Origin: Paragordius varius
Lineage: Eukaryota > Nematomorpha
Length of the DNA: 64,000 nt
Direction of reading: 5' to 3'
NCBI GenBank assembly: GCA_964247055.1
Contig: OZ176054.1
Coordinates: 310,001-374,000, forward strand
Positions 24,802-36,999 of this stretch are shown one piece after another. The notes under the pieces are model-generated. The model saw nothing but the letters and a program-made list of their open reading frames with translations, did no database searches and was not told where the DNA came from. The translations under genes were made by a program, and so were the position numbers. Position 1 is the stretch's first letter; every line of letters begins with the position of its first letter.

Positions 24802-27800
24802 ATGGCTACCTAAAATCCAAATTTGATCAGGTGATGTCACCATAATTTTTTTGGGTAGCCCTATGGTAGTTCCATCATCACCCCAAATATTTTCGAGATC
24901 GGAGTATAAATGTAATTTTTATGAATTTTTTAAATATTTAAAAAATTTATTTTATACGATTTTAAAAATAAAAATGGCTACCTAAAATCCAAATTTGATC
25001 AGGTGATGTCACCATAATTTTTTTTGGGTAGCCCTATGGTAGTTCCATCATCACCCCAAATATTTTCGAGATCGGAGTATAAATGTAATTTTTATGAATT
25101 TTTTAAATATTTAAAAAAATTATTTTATACGATTTTAAAAATAAAAATGGCTACCTAAAATCCAAATTTGATCAGGTGATGTCGCCATAATTTTTTTGGG
25201 TAGCCCTATGGTAGTTCCATCATCACCCCAAATATTTTGGGGATCGGACTATAAATGTAATTTTTATGAATTTTTTAAATATTTAAAAAATTTATTTTAT
25301 ACGATTTTAAAAATAAAAATGGCTACCTAAAATCCAAATTTGATCAGGTGATGTCACTATAATTTTTTTTGGGTAGCCCTATGGTAGTTCCATCATCACC
25401 CCAAATATTTTCGAGATCGGAATATAAATGTAATTTTTATGAATTTTTTAAATATTTAAAAAATTTATTTTATACGATTTTAAAAATAAAAATGGCTACC
25501 TAAAATCCAAATTTGATAAGGTGATGTCACTATAATTTTTTTTGGGTAGCCCTATGGTAGTTCCATCATAACCCCAAATATTTTTGGGATCGGACTTTAA
25601 ATGTAATTTTTATGAATTTTTTAAATATTTAAAAAATTTATTTTATACGATTTTAAAAATAAAAATGGCTACCTAAAATCCAAATTTGATCAGGTGATGT
25701 CACCATATTTGTTTTGGGTAGCCCTATGGTAGTTCCATCATCACCCCAAATATTTTCGAGATCGGAGTATAAATGTAATTTTTATGAATTTTTTAAATAT
25801 TTAAAAAATTTATTTTATATGATTTTAAAAATAAAAATGGCTACCTAAAATCCAAATTTGATCAGGTGATGTCACCATAATTTTTTTTGGGTAGCCCTAT
25901 GGTAGTTCCATCATCACCCCAAATATTTTCGAGATCGGAGTATAAATGTAATTTTTATGAATTTTTAAAATATTTAAAAAATTTATTTTATACGATTTTA
26001 AAAAAAAATGGCTACCTAAAATCCAAATTTGATCAGGTGATGTCACTATAATTTTTTTGGGTAGCCCTATAGTAGTTCCATCATCACCCCAAATATTTTG
26101 GGTATCGGACTATAAATGTAATTTTTATGAATTTTTTAAATATTTAAAAAATTTATTTTATACGATTTTAAAAATAAAAATGGCTACCTAAAATCCAAAT
26201 TTGATCAGGTGATGCCATAATTTTTTTTGGGGACCCTATGGTAGTTCCATCATCACCCCAAATATTTTCGAGATCGGAGTATAAATGTAATTTTTATGAA
26301 TTTTTTAAATATTTAAAAAATTTATTTTATACGATTTTAAAAATAAAAATGGCTACCTAAAATCCAAATTTGATCAGGTGATGTCACCATAATTTTTTTT
26401 GGGTAGCCCTATGGTAGTTCCATCATCACCCCAAATATTTTGGGGATCGGACTATAAATGTAATTTTTATGAATTTTTTAAATATTTAAAAAATTTATTT
26501 TATACGATTTTAAAAATAAAAATGGCTACCTAAAATCCAAATTTGATCAGGTGATGTCACTATAATTTTTTTGGGTAGCCCTATGGTAGTTCCATCATCA
26601 CCCCAAATATTTTCGAGATCGGAGTATAAATGTAATTTTTATGAATTTTTTAAATATTTAAAAAATTTATTTTATACGATTTTAAAAATAAAAATGGCTA
26701 CCTAAAATCCAAATTTGATCAGGTGATGTCACCATAATTTTTTTTGGGTAGCCCTATGGTAGTTCCATCATCACCCCAAATATTTTCGAGATCGGAGTAT
26801 AAATGTAATTTTTATGAATTTTTTAAATATTTAAAAAAATTATTTTATACGATTTTAAAAATAAAAATGGCTACCTAAAATCCAAATTTGATCAGGTGAT
26901 GTCGCCATAATTTTTTTGGGTAGCCCTATGGTAGTTCCATCATCACCCCAAATATTTTGGGGATCGGACTATAAATGTAATTTTTATGAATTTTTTAAAT
27001 ATTTAAAAAATTTATTTTATACGATTTTAAAAATAAAAATGGCTACCTAAAATCCAAATTTGATCAGGTGATGTCACTATAATTTTTTTTGGGTAGCCCT
27101 ATGGTAGTTCCATCATCACCCCAAATATTTTCGAGATCGGAATATAAATGTAATTTTTATGAATTTTTTAAATATTTAAAAAATTTATTTTATACGATTT
27201 TAAAAATAAAAATGGCTACCTAAAATCCAAATTTGATAAGGTGATGTCACTATAATTTTTTTTGGGTAGCCCTATGGTAGTTCCATCATAACCCCAAATA
27301 TTTTTGGGATCGGACTTTAAATGTAATTTTTATGAATTTTTTAAATATTTAAAAAATTTATTTTATACGATTTTAAAAATAAAAATGGCTACCTAAAATC
27401 CAAATTTGATCAGGTGATGTCACCATATTTGTTTTGGGTAGCCCTATGGTAGTTCCATCATCACCCCAAATATTTTCGAGATCGGAGTATAAATGTAATT
27501 TTTATGAATTTTTTAAATATTTAAAAAATTTATTTTATACGATTTTAAAAATAAAAATGGCTACCTAAAATCCAAATTTGATCAGGTGATGTCACTATAA
27601 TTTTTTTTGGGTAGCCCTATGGTAGTTCCATCATCACCCCAAATATTTTCGAGATCGGAATATAAATGTAATTTTTATGAATTTTTTAAATATTTAAAAA
27701 ATTTATTTTATACGATTTTAAAAATAAAAATGGCTACCTAAAATCCAAATTTGATAAGGTGATGTCACTATAATTTTTTTTGGGTAGCCCTATGGTAGTT

Positions 27801-29623
27801 CCAACATCACCCCAAATATTTTCGAGATCGGAGTATAAATGTAATTTTTATGAATTTTTTAAATATTTAAAAAATTTATTTTATACGATTTTAAAAATAA
27901 AAATGGCTACCTAAAATCCAAATTTGATCAGGTGATGTCACCATATTTGTTTTGGGTAGCCCTATGGTAGTTCCATCATCACCCCAAATATTTTCGAGAT
28001 CGGAGTATAAATGTAATTTTTATGAATTTTTTAAATATTTAAAAAATTTATTTTATACGATTTTAAAAATAAAAATGGCTACCTAAAATCCAAATTTGAT
28101 CAGGTGATGTCACCATAATTTTTTTTGGGTAGCCCTATGGTAGTTCCATCATCACCCCAAATATTTTCGAGATCGGAATATAAATGTATTTTTTATGAAT
28201 TTTTTAAATATTTAAAAAATTTATTCTATACGATTTTAAAAATAAAAATGGCTACCTAAAATCCAAATTTGATCAGGTGATGTCGCCATAATTTTTTTTG
28301 CGTAGCCCTATGGTAGTTCCATCATCACCCCAAATATTTTGGGGATCGGACTATAAATGTAATTTTTATGAATTTTTTAAATATTTAAAAAATTTATTTT
28401 ATACGATTTTAAAAATAAAAATGGCTACCTAAAATCCAAATTTGATCAGGTGATGTCACCATAATTTTTTTTGGGTAGCCCTCTGGTAGTTCCATCATCA
28501 CCCCAAATATTTTCGAGATCGGAGTATAAATGTAATTTTTATGAATTTTTTAAATATTTAAAAAATTTATTTTATACGATTTTAAAAATAAAAATGGCTA
28601 CCTAAAATCCAAATTTGATCAGGTGATGTCACCATAATTTTTTTTGGGTAGCCCTATGGTAGTTCCATCATCACCCCAAATATTTTCGAGATCGGAGTAT
28701 AAATGTAATTTTTATGAATTTTTAAAATATTTAAAAAATTTATTTTATACGATTTTAAAAAAAAATGGCTACCTAAAATCCAAATTTGATCAGGTGATGT
28801 CACTATAATTTTTTTGGGTAGCCCTATAGTAGTTCCATCATCACCCCAAATATTTTGGGTATCGGACTATAAATGTAATTTTTATGAATTTTTTAAATAT
28901 TTAAAAAATTTATTTTATACGATTTTAAAAATAAAAATGGCTACCTAAAATCCAAATTTGATCAGGTGATGCCATAATTTTTTTTGGGGACCCTATGGTA
29001 GTTCCATCATCACCCCAAATATTTTCGAGATCGGAGTATAAATGTAATTTTTATGAATTTTTTAAATATTTAAAAAATTTATTTTATACGATTTTAAAAA
29101 TAAAAATGGCTACCTAAAATCCAAATTTGATCAGGTGATGTCACCATAATTTTTTTTGGGTAGCCCTATGGTAGTTCCATCATCACCCCAAATATTTTGG
29201 GGATCGGACTATAAATGTAATTTTTATGAATTTTTTAAATATTTAAAAAATTTATTTTATACGATTTTAAAAATAAAAATGGCTACCTAAAATCCAAATT
29301 TGATCAGGTGATGTCACTATAATTTTTTTGGGTAGCCCTATGGTAGTTCCATCATCACCCCAAATATTTTCGAGATCGGAGTATAAATGTAATTTTTATG
29401 AATTTTTTAAATATTTAAAAAATTTATTTTATACGATTTTAAAAATAAAAATGGCTACCTAAAATCCAAATTTGATCAGGTGATGTCACCATAATTTTTT
29501 TTGGGTAGCCCTATGGTAGTTCCATCATCACCCCAAATATTTTCGAGATCGGAGTATAAATGTAATTTTTATGAATTTTTTAAATATTTAAAAAAATTAT
29601 TTTATACGATTTTAAAAATAAAA

Positions 29624-30660
29624 ATGGCTACCTAAAATCCAAATTTGATCAGGTGATGTCACCATAATTTTTTTTGGGTAGCCCTATGGTAGTTCCATCA
29701 TTACCCCAAATATTTTCGAGATCGGAGTAGAAATGTAATTTTTATGAATTTTTTAAATATTTAAAAAATTTATTTTATACGATTTTAAAAATAAAAATGG
29801 CTACCTAAAATCCAAATTTGATCAGGTGATGTCACCATAATTTTTTTGGGTAGCCCTATGGTAGTTCCATCATCACCCCAAATATTTTCGAGATCGGAGT
29901 ATAAATGTAATTTTTATGAATTTTTTAAATATTTAAAAAATTTATTTTATACGATTTTAAAAATAAAAATGGCTACCTAAAATCCAAATTTGATCAGGTG
30001 ATGTCACCATAATTTTTTTTGGGTAGCCCTATGGTAGTTCCATCATCACCCCAAATATTTTGGGGATCGGACTATAAATGTAATTTTTATGAATTTTTTA
30101 AATATTTAAAAAATTTATTTTATACGATTTTAAAAATAAAAATGGCTACCTAAAATCCAAATTTGATCAGGTGATGTCACCATAATTTTTTTTGGGTAGC
30201 CCTATGGTAGTTCCATCATCACCCCAAATATTTTCGAGATCGGAGTATAAATGTAATTTTTATGAATTTTTTAAATATTTAAAAAAATTATTTTATACGA
30301 TTTTAAAAATAAAAATGGCTACCTAAAATCCAAATTTGATCAGGTGATGTCGCCATAATTTTTTTTGGGTAGCCCTATGGTAGTTCCATCATCACCCCAA
30401 ATATTTTCAATATCGGAGTATAAATGTAATTTTTATGAATTTTTTAAATATTTAAAAAATTTATTTTATACGATTTTAAAAATAAAAATGGCTACCTAAA
30501 ATCCAAATTTGATCAGGTGATGTCACCATAATTTTTTTTGGGTAGCCCTATGGTAGTTCCATCATCACCCCAAATATTTTGAGGATCGGACTATAAATGT
30601 AATTTTTATGAATTTTTTAAATATTTAAAAAATTTATTTTATACGATTTTAAAAATAAAA
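29624..30660. repeat. Ordinary array segment
   Basis: Six monomers, mostly TCACC types. Private changes include CATTACCCC with GTAGAAATG, TTTTCAATATCGG and TTTTGAGGATCGGAC; the last also occurs near 32.97 kb. Nothing but satellite is present. Confidence 0.8.
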
Positions 30661-32701
30661 ATGGCTACCTAAAATCCAAATTTGATCAGGTGATGTCACC
30701 ATAATTTTTTTTGGGTAGCCCTATGGTAGTTCCATCAAATATTTTCGAGATCGGAGTATAAATGTAATTTTTATGAATTTTTTAAATATTAAAAAATTTA
30801 TTTTATACGATTTTAAAAATAAAAATGGCTACCTAAAATCCAAATTTGATCAGGTGATGTCGCCATAATTTTTTTTGGATAGCCCTATGGTAGTTCCATC
30901 ATCACCCCAAATATTTTCGAATTTTTATGAATTTTAAATATTTAAAAAATTTATTTTATACGATTTTAAAAATAAAAATGGCTACCTAAAATCCAAATTT
31001 GATCAGGTGATGTCACCATAATTTTTTTGGGTAGCCCTATGGTAGTTCCATCATCACCCCAAATATTTTCGAGATCGGAGTATAAATGTAATTTTTATGA
31101 ATTTATTAAATATTTAAAAAATTTATTTTATACGATTTTAAAAATAAAAATGGCTACCTAAAATCTAAATTTGATCAGGTGATGTCGCCATAATTTTTTT
31201 TGGGTAGCCCTATGGTAGTTCCATCATCACCCCAAATATTTTCGAGATCGGAGTATAAATGTAATTTTTATGAATTTTTTAAATATTTAAAAAATTTATT
31301 TTATACGATTTTAAAAATAAAAATGGCTACCTAAAATCCAAATTTGATCAGGTGATGTCACCATAATTTTTTTTGGGTAGCCCTATGGTAGTTCCATCAT
31401 CACCCCAAATATTTTCGAGATCGGACTATAAATGTAATTTTTATGAATTTTTTAAATATTTAAAAAATTTATTTTATACGATTTTAAAAATAAAAATGGC
31501 TACCTAAAATCCAAATTCGATCAGGTGATGTCACCATAATTTTTTTTGGGTAGCCCTATGGTAGTTCCATCATCACCCCAAATATTTTCGAGATCGGAGT
31601 ATAAATGTAATTTTTATGAATTTTTTAAATATTTAAAAAATTTATTTTATACGATTTTAAAAATAAAAATGGCTACCTAAAATCCAAATTTGATCAGGTG
31701 ATGTCGCCATAATTTTTTTTGCGTCGCCCTATGGTAGTTCCATCATCACCCCAAATATTGTCGAGATCGGAGTATAAATGTAATTTTTTTGAATTTTTTA
31801 AATATTTAAAAAATTTATTTTATACGATTTTAAAAATAAAAATGGCTACCTAAAATCCAAATTTGATCAGGTGATGTCACCATAATTTTTTTTGGGTAGC
31901 CCTATGGTAGTTCCATCATCACCCCAAATATTTTGGGGATCGGACTATAAATGTAATTTTTATGAATTTTTTAAATATTTAAAAAATTTATTTTATACGA
32001 TTTTAAAAATAAAAATGGCTACCTAAAATCCAAATTTGATCAGGTGATGTCACCATAATTTTTTTTGGGTAGCCCTATGTTAGTTCCATCATCACCCCAA
32101 ATATTTTCGAGATCGGAGTATAAATGTAATTTTTATGAATTTTTTAAATATTTAAAAAATTTATTTTATACGATTTTAAAAATAAAAATGACCTAAAATC
32201 CAAATTTGATCAGGTGATGTCACCATAATTTTTTTGGGTAGCCCTATGGTAGTTCCATCATCACCCCAAATATTTTCGAGATCGGAGTATAAATGTAATT
32301 TTTATGAATTTTTTAAATATTTAAAAAATTTATTTTATACGATTTTAAAAATAAAAATGGCTACCTAAAATCCAAATTTGATCAGGTGATGTCACCATAA
32401 TTTTTTTTGGGTAGCCCTATGTTAGTTCCATCATCACCCCAAATATTTTCGAGATCGGAGTATAAATGTAATTTTTATGAATTTTTTAAATATTTAAAAA
32501 ATTTATTTTATACGATTTTAAAAATAAAAATGGCTACCTAAAATCCAAATTTGATCAGGTGATGTCACTATAATTTTTTTGGGTAGCCTTATGGTAGTTC
32601 CATCATCACCCCAAATATTTTCGAGATCGGAGTATAAATGTAATTTTTATGAATTTTTTAAATATTTAAAAAATTTATTTTATACGATTTTAAAAATAAA
32701 A
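30661..32701. repeat. Twelve-monomer block duplicated at 37000-39209
   Basis: The offset is 6339 bp at the start and 6508-6511 bp at the end. Shared rare markers in order: an 8-bp deletion (TTCCATCAAATATT), TTTTTGGATAGCCC, a 20-bp-shortened monomer (30825-30977, 153 bp, the shortest noted), GAATTTATTAAAT, AAATCTAAATTTG, CGAG..GGAC, AAATTCGATCAGG, TTTGCGTCGCCC, TATGTTAGTTCC twice, and AAAATGACCTAAAA. Deletions shared by both copies predate the duplication. Confidence 0.9.
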
Positions 32702-33220
32702 ATGGCTACCTAAAATCCAAATTTGATCAGGTGATGTCGCCATAATTTTTTTTGGGTAGCCCTATGGTAGTTCCATCATCACCCCAAATATTTTCGAGAT
32801 CGGAGTATAAATGTAATTTTTATGAATTTTTTAAATATTTAAAAAATTTATTTTATACGATTTTAAAAATAAAAATGGCTACCTAAAATCCAAATTTGAT
32901 CAGGTGATGTCACCATAATTTTTTTTGGGTAGCCCTATGGTAGTTCCATCATCACCCCAAATATTTTGAGGATCGGACTATAAATGTAATTTTTATGAAT
33001 TTTTTAAATATTTAAAAAATTTATTTTATACGATTTTAAAAATAAAAATGGCTACCTAAAATCCAAATTTGATCACATGATGTCACCATAATTTTTTTTG
33101 GGTAGCCCTATGGTAGTTCCATCATCACCCCAAATATTTTCGAGATCGGACTATAAATGTAATTTTTATGAATTTTTTAAATATTTAAAAAATTTATTTT
33201 ATACGATTTTAAAAATAAAA
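32702..33220. repeat. Ordinary array segment
   Basis: Three monomers: a TCGCC A-type, one with TTTTGAGGATCGGAC, and one with GATCACATGATG. No higher-order match was noticed. Confidence 0.78.
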
Positions 33221-34423
33221 ATGGCTACCTAAAATCCAAATTTGATCAGGTGATGTCACTATAATTTTTTTGGGTAGCCCTATGGTAGTTCCATCATCAC
33301 CCCAAATATTTTCGAGATCGGAGTATAAATGTAATTTTTATGAATTTTTTAAATATTTAAAAAATTTATTTTATACGATTTTAAAAATAAAAATGGCTAC
33401 CTAAAATCCAAATTCGATCAGGTGATGTCACCATAATTTTTTTTGGGTAGCCCTATGGTAGTTCCATCATCACCCCAAATATTTTCGAGATCGGAGTATA
33501 AATGTAATTTTTATGAATTTTTTAAATATTTAAAAAATTTATTTTATACGATTTTAAAAATAAAAATGGCTACCTAAAATCCAAATTTGATCAGGTGATG
33601 TCACTATAATTTTTTTGGGTAGCCCTATGGTAGTTCCATCATCACCCCAAATACTTTGGGGATCGGACTATAAATGTAATTTTTATGAATTTTTTTAATA
33701 TTTAAAAAATTTATTTTATACGATTTTAAAAATAAAAATGGCCTAAAATCCAAATTTGATCAGGTGATGTCACCATAATTTTTTTGGGTAGCCCTATGGT
33801 AGTTCCATCATCACCCCAAATATTTTCGAGATCGGAGTATAAATGTAATTTTTATGAATTTTTTAAATATTTAAAAAATTTATTTTATACGATTTTAAAA
33901 ATAAAAATGGCTACCTAAAATCCAAATTTGATCAGGTGATGTCACTATAATTTTTTTGGGTAGCCCTATGGTAGTTCCATCATCACCCCAAATATTTTCG
34001 AGATCGGAGTATAAATGTAATTTTTATGAATTTTTTAAATATTTAAAAAATTTATTTTATACGATTTTAAAAATAAAAATGGCTACCTAAAATCCAAATT
34101 TGATCAGGTGATGTCACCATAATTTTTTTTGGGTAGCCCTATGGTAGTTCCATCATAACCCCAAATATTTTTGGGATCGGACTTTAAATATAATTTTTAT
34201 GAATTTTTTAAATATTTAAAAAATTTATTTTATACGATTTTAAAAATAAAAATGGCTACCTAAAATCCAAATTTGATCAGATGATGTCACTATAATTTTT
34301 TTGGGTAGCCCTATGGTAGTTCCATCATAACCCCAAATATTTTGGGGATCGGACTATAAATGTAATTTTTATGAATTTTTTAAATATTTAAAAAATTTAT
34401 TTTATACGATTTTAAAAATAAAA
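33221..34423. repeat. Seven-monomer segment duplicated 16.3 kb away at 49548-50751
   Basis: The offset is 16327-16328 bp (95 monomers). Shared rare markers: AAATTCGATCAGG (33414, 49741), CAAATACTTTGGGG with TTTTTTTAATATT, AAAATGGCCTAAAA with a 4-bp deletion (33739, 50066), CATAACCCC with GGACTTTAAATATAA, and GATCAGATGATG. The one-base shift comes from a T7/T8 difference. Flanks differ on both sides. Confidence 0.9.
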
Positions 34424-36312
34424 ATGGCTACCTAAAATCCAAATTTGATCAGGTGATGTCACCATATTTGTTTTGGGTAGCCCTATGGTAGTTCCAACAT
34501 CACCCCAAATATTTTCGAGATCGGAGTATAAGTGTAATTTTTATGAATTTTTTAAATATATAAAAAATTTATTTTATACGATTTTAAAAATAAAAATGGC
34601 TACCTAAAATCCAAATTTGATCAGGTGATGTCACCATATTTGTTTTGGGTAGCCCTATGGTAGTTCCATCATCACCCCAAATATTTTCGAGATCGGAGTA
34701 TAAATGTAATTTTTATGAATTTTTTAAATATTTAAAAAATTTATTTTATACGATTTTAAAAATAAAAATGGCTACCTAAAATCCAAATTTGATCAGGTGA
34801 TGTCACCATAATTTTTTTTGGGTAGCCCTATGGTAGTTCCATCATCACCCCAAATATTTTCGAGATCGGAATATAAATGTATTTTTTATGAATTTTTTAA
34901 ATATTTAAAAAATTTATTCTATACGATTTTAAAAATAAAAATGGCTACCTAAAATCCAAATTTGATCAGGTGATGTCGCCATAATTTTTTTTGCGTAGCC
35001 CTATGGTAGTTCCATCATCACCCCAAATATTTTGGGGATCGGACTATAAATGTAATTTTTATGAATTTTTTAAATATTTAAAAAATTTATTTTATACGAT
35101 TTTAAAAATAAAAATGGCTACCTAAAATCCAAATTTGATCAGGTGATGTCACCATAATTTTTTTTGGGTAGCCCTCTGGTAGTTCCATCATCACCCCAAA
35201 TATTTTCGAGATCGGAGTATAAATGTAATTTTTATGAATTTTTTAAATATTTAAAAAATTTATTTTATACGATTTTAAAAATAAAAATGGCTACCTAAAA
35301 TCCAAATTTGATCAGGTGATGTCACCATAATTTTTTTTGGGTAGCCCTATGGTAGTTCCATCATCACCCCAAATATTTTCGAGATCGGAGTATAAATGTA
35401 ATTTTTATGAATTTTTAAAATATTTAAAAAATTTATTTTATACGATTTTAAAAAAAAAATGGCTACCTAAAATCCAAATTTGATCAGGTGATGTCACTAT
35501 AATTTTTTTGGGTAGCCCTATAGTAGTTCCATCATCACCCCAAATATTTTGGGTATCGGACTATAAATGTAATTTTTATGAATTTTTTAAATATTTAAAA
35601 AATTTATTTTATACGATTTTAAAAATAAAAATGGCTACCTAAAATCCAAATTTGATCAGGTGATGCCATAATTTTTTTTGGGTAGCCCTATGGTAGTTCC
35701 ATCATCACCCCAAATATTTTCGAGATCGGAGTATAAATGTAATTTTTATGAATTTTTTAAATATTTAAAAAATTTATTTTATACGATTTTAAAAATAAAA
35801 ATGGCTACCTAAAATCCAAATTTGATCAGGTGATGTCACCATAATTTTTTTTGGGTAGCCCTATGGTAGTTCCATCATCACCCCAAATATTTTGGGGATC
35901 GGACTATAAATGTAATTTTTATGAATTTTTTAAATATTTAAAAAATTTATTTTACACGATTTTAAAAATAAAAATGGCTACCTAAAATCCAAATTTGATC
36001 AGGTGATGTCACTATAATTTTTTTTGGGTAGCCCTATGGTAGTTCCATCATCACCCCAAATATTTTCGAGATCGGAATATAAATGTAATTTTTATGAATT
36101 TTTTAAATATTTAAAAAATTTATTTTATACGATTTTAAAAATAAAAATGGCTACCTAAAATCCAAATTTGATAAGGTGATGTCACTATAATTTTTTTTGG
36201 GTAGCCCTATGGTAGTTCCATCATAACCCCAAATATTTTTGAGATCGGAGTATAAATATTTTTATGAATTTTTTAAATATTTAAAAAATTTATTACGATT
36301 TTAAAAATAAAA
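34424..36312. repeat. Partial copy of the 22.4-29.6 kb 16-mer, ending in a chimeric monomer
   Basis: From about 34596 the order of the 16-mer is followed: CACCATATTTG, GGAATATAAATGTATTTT (34871), TTTGCGTAGCCC, CCCTCTGG, an A-run deletion monomer, GATGCCATAA (35662), a B-type, GGAATATAA, then GATAAGG with CATAACCCC. The offset to copy 1 is 11170-11171 bp. Three monomers after the GATGCC unit are missing, and GATGCC is followed by ordinary GGGTAGCCC instead of GGGGACCC. The last monomer (about 36.15-36.31 kb) switches near 36235 to the TTTGAGATCGGAG form with the shortened TTTATTACG end known from 8.5-10.7 kb. Confidence 0.85.
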
Positions 36313-36999
36313 ATGGCTACCTAAAATCCAAATTTGATCAGGTGATGTCACTATAATTTTTTTTGGGTAGCCCTATGGTAGTTCCATCATCACCCCAAAT
36401 ATTTTCGAGATCGGAGTATAAATGTAATTTTTATGAATTTTTTAAATATTTAAAAAATTTATTTTATACGATTTTAAAAATAAAAATGGCTACCTAAAAT
36501 CCAAATTTGATCAGGTGATGTCGCCATAATTTTTTTGGGTAGCCCTATGGTAGTTCCATCATCACCCCAAATATTTTCGAGATCGGAGTATAAATGTAAT
36601 TTTTATGAATTTTTTAAATATTTAAAAAATTTATTTTATACGATTTTAAAAATAAAAATGGCTACCTAAAATCCAAATTTGATCAGGTGATGTCGCCATA
36701 ATTTTTTTTGGGTAGCCCTATGGTAGTTCCATCATCACCCCGAATACTTTGGGGATCGGACTATAAATGTATTTATGAATTTTTTAAATATTTAAAAAAT
36801 TTATTTTATACGATTTTAAAAATAAAAATGGCTACCTAAAATCCAAATTTGATCAGGTGATGTCATTATAATTTTTTTGGGTAGCCCTATGGTAGTTCCA
36901 TCATCACCCCAAATATTTTCGAGATCGGAGTATAAATGTAATTTTTATGAATTTTTTAAATATTTAAAAAATTTATTTTATACGATTTTAAAAATAAAA
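36313..36999. repeat. Copy of 20493-21007 plus one ordinary monomer
   Basis: 36313-36827 matches 20493-21007 at offset 15820. The monomer at 36828-36999 has TCATTATA, an unusual form of the TCACTATA position. These monomers sit between the chimeric junction on the left and the 37000 block on the right. Confidence 0.85.

Larger units (their letters stand above)
22390..29623. repeat. Sixteen-monomer higher-order repeat, three copies (16-10-16), 2757-bp unit
   Basis: Copy 1 is 22390-25146, copy 2 is 25147-26866 and copy 3 is 26867-29623. Copies 1 and 3 are both 2757 bp, with the same order of rare markers: CACCATATTTGTTTTGGG, TTCCAACATC, GGAATATAAATGTATTTT, TTTGCGTAGCCC (23824, 28301), CCCTCTGG (24004, 28481), GATGCCATAA with GGGGACCC (24491, 28968), TTAAAAAAATTATT. 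Copy 2 is 1720 bp and lacks six internal monomers (1037 bp); its deletion joins a CACCATATTTG monomer to the tail of the CCCTCTGG monomer in register. Copy 1 carries private changes (GGCTATCT, TATATGAT, TCACC near 24838), so copy 3 is closer to the inferred ancestor. A partial fourth copy lies at about 34.6-36.2 kb. Confidence 0.92.
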
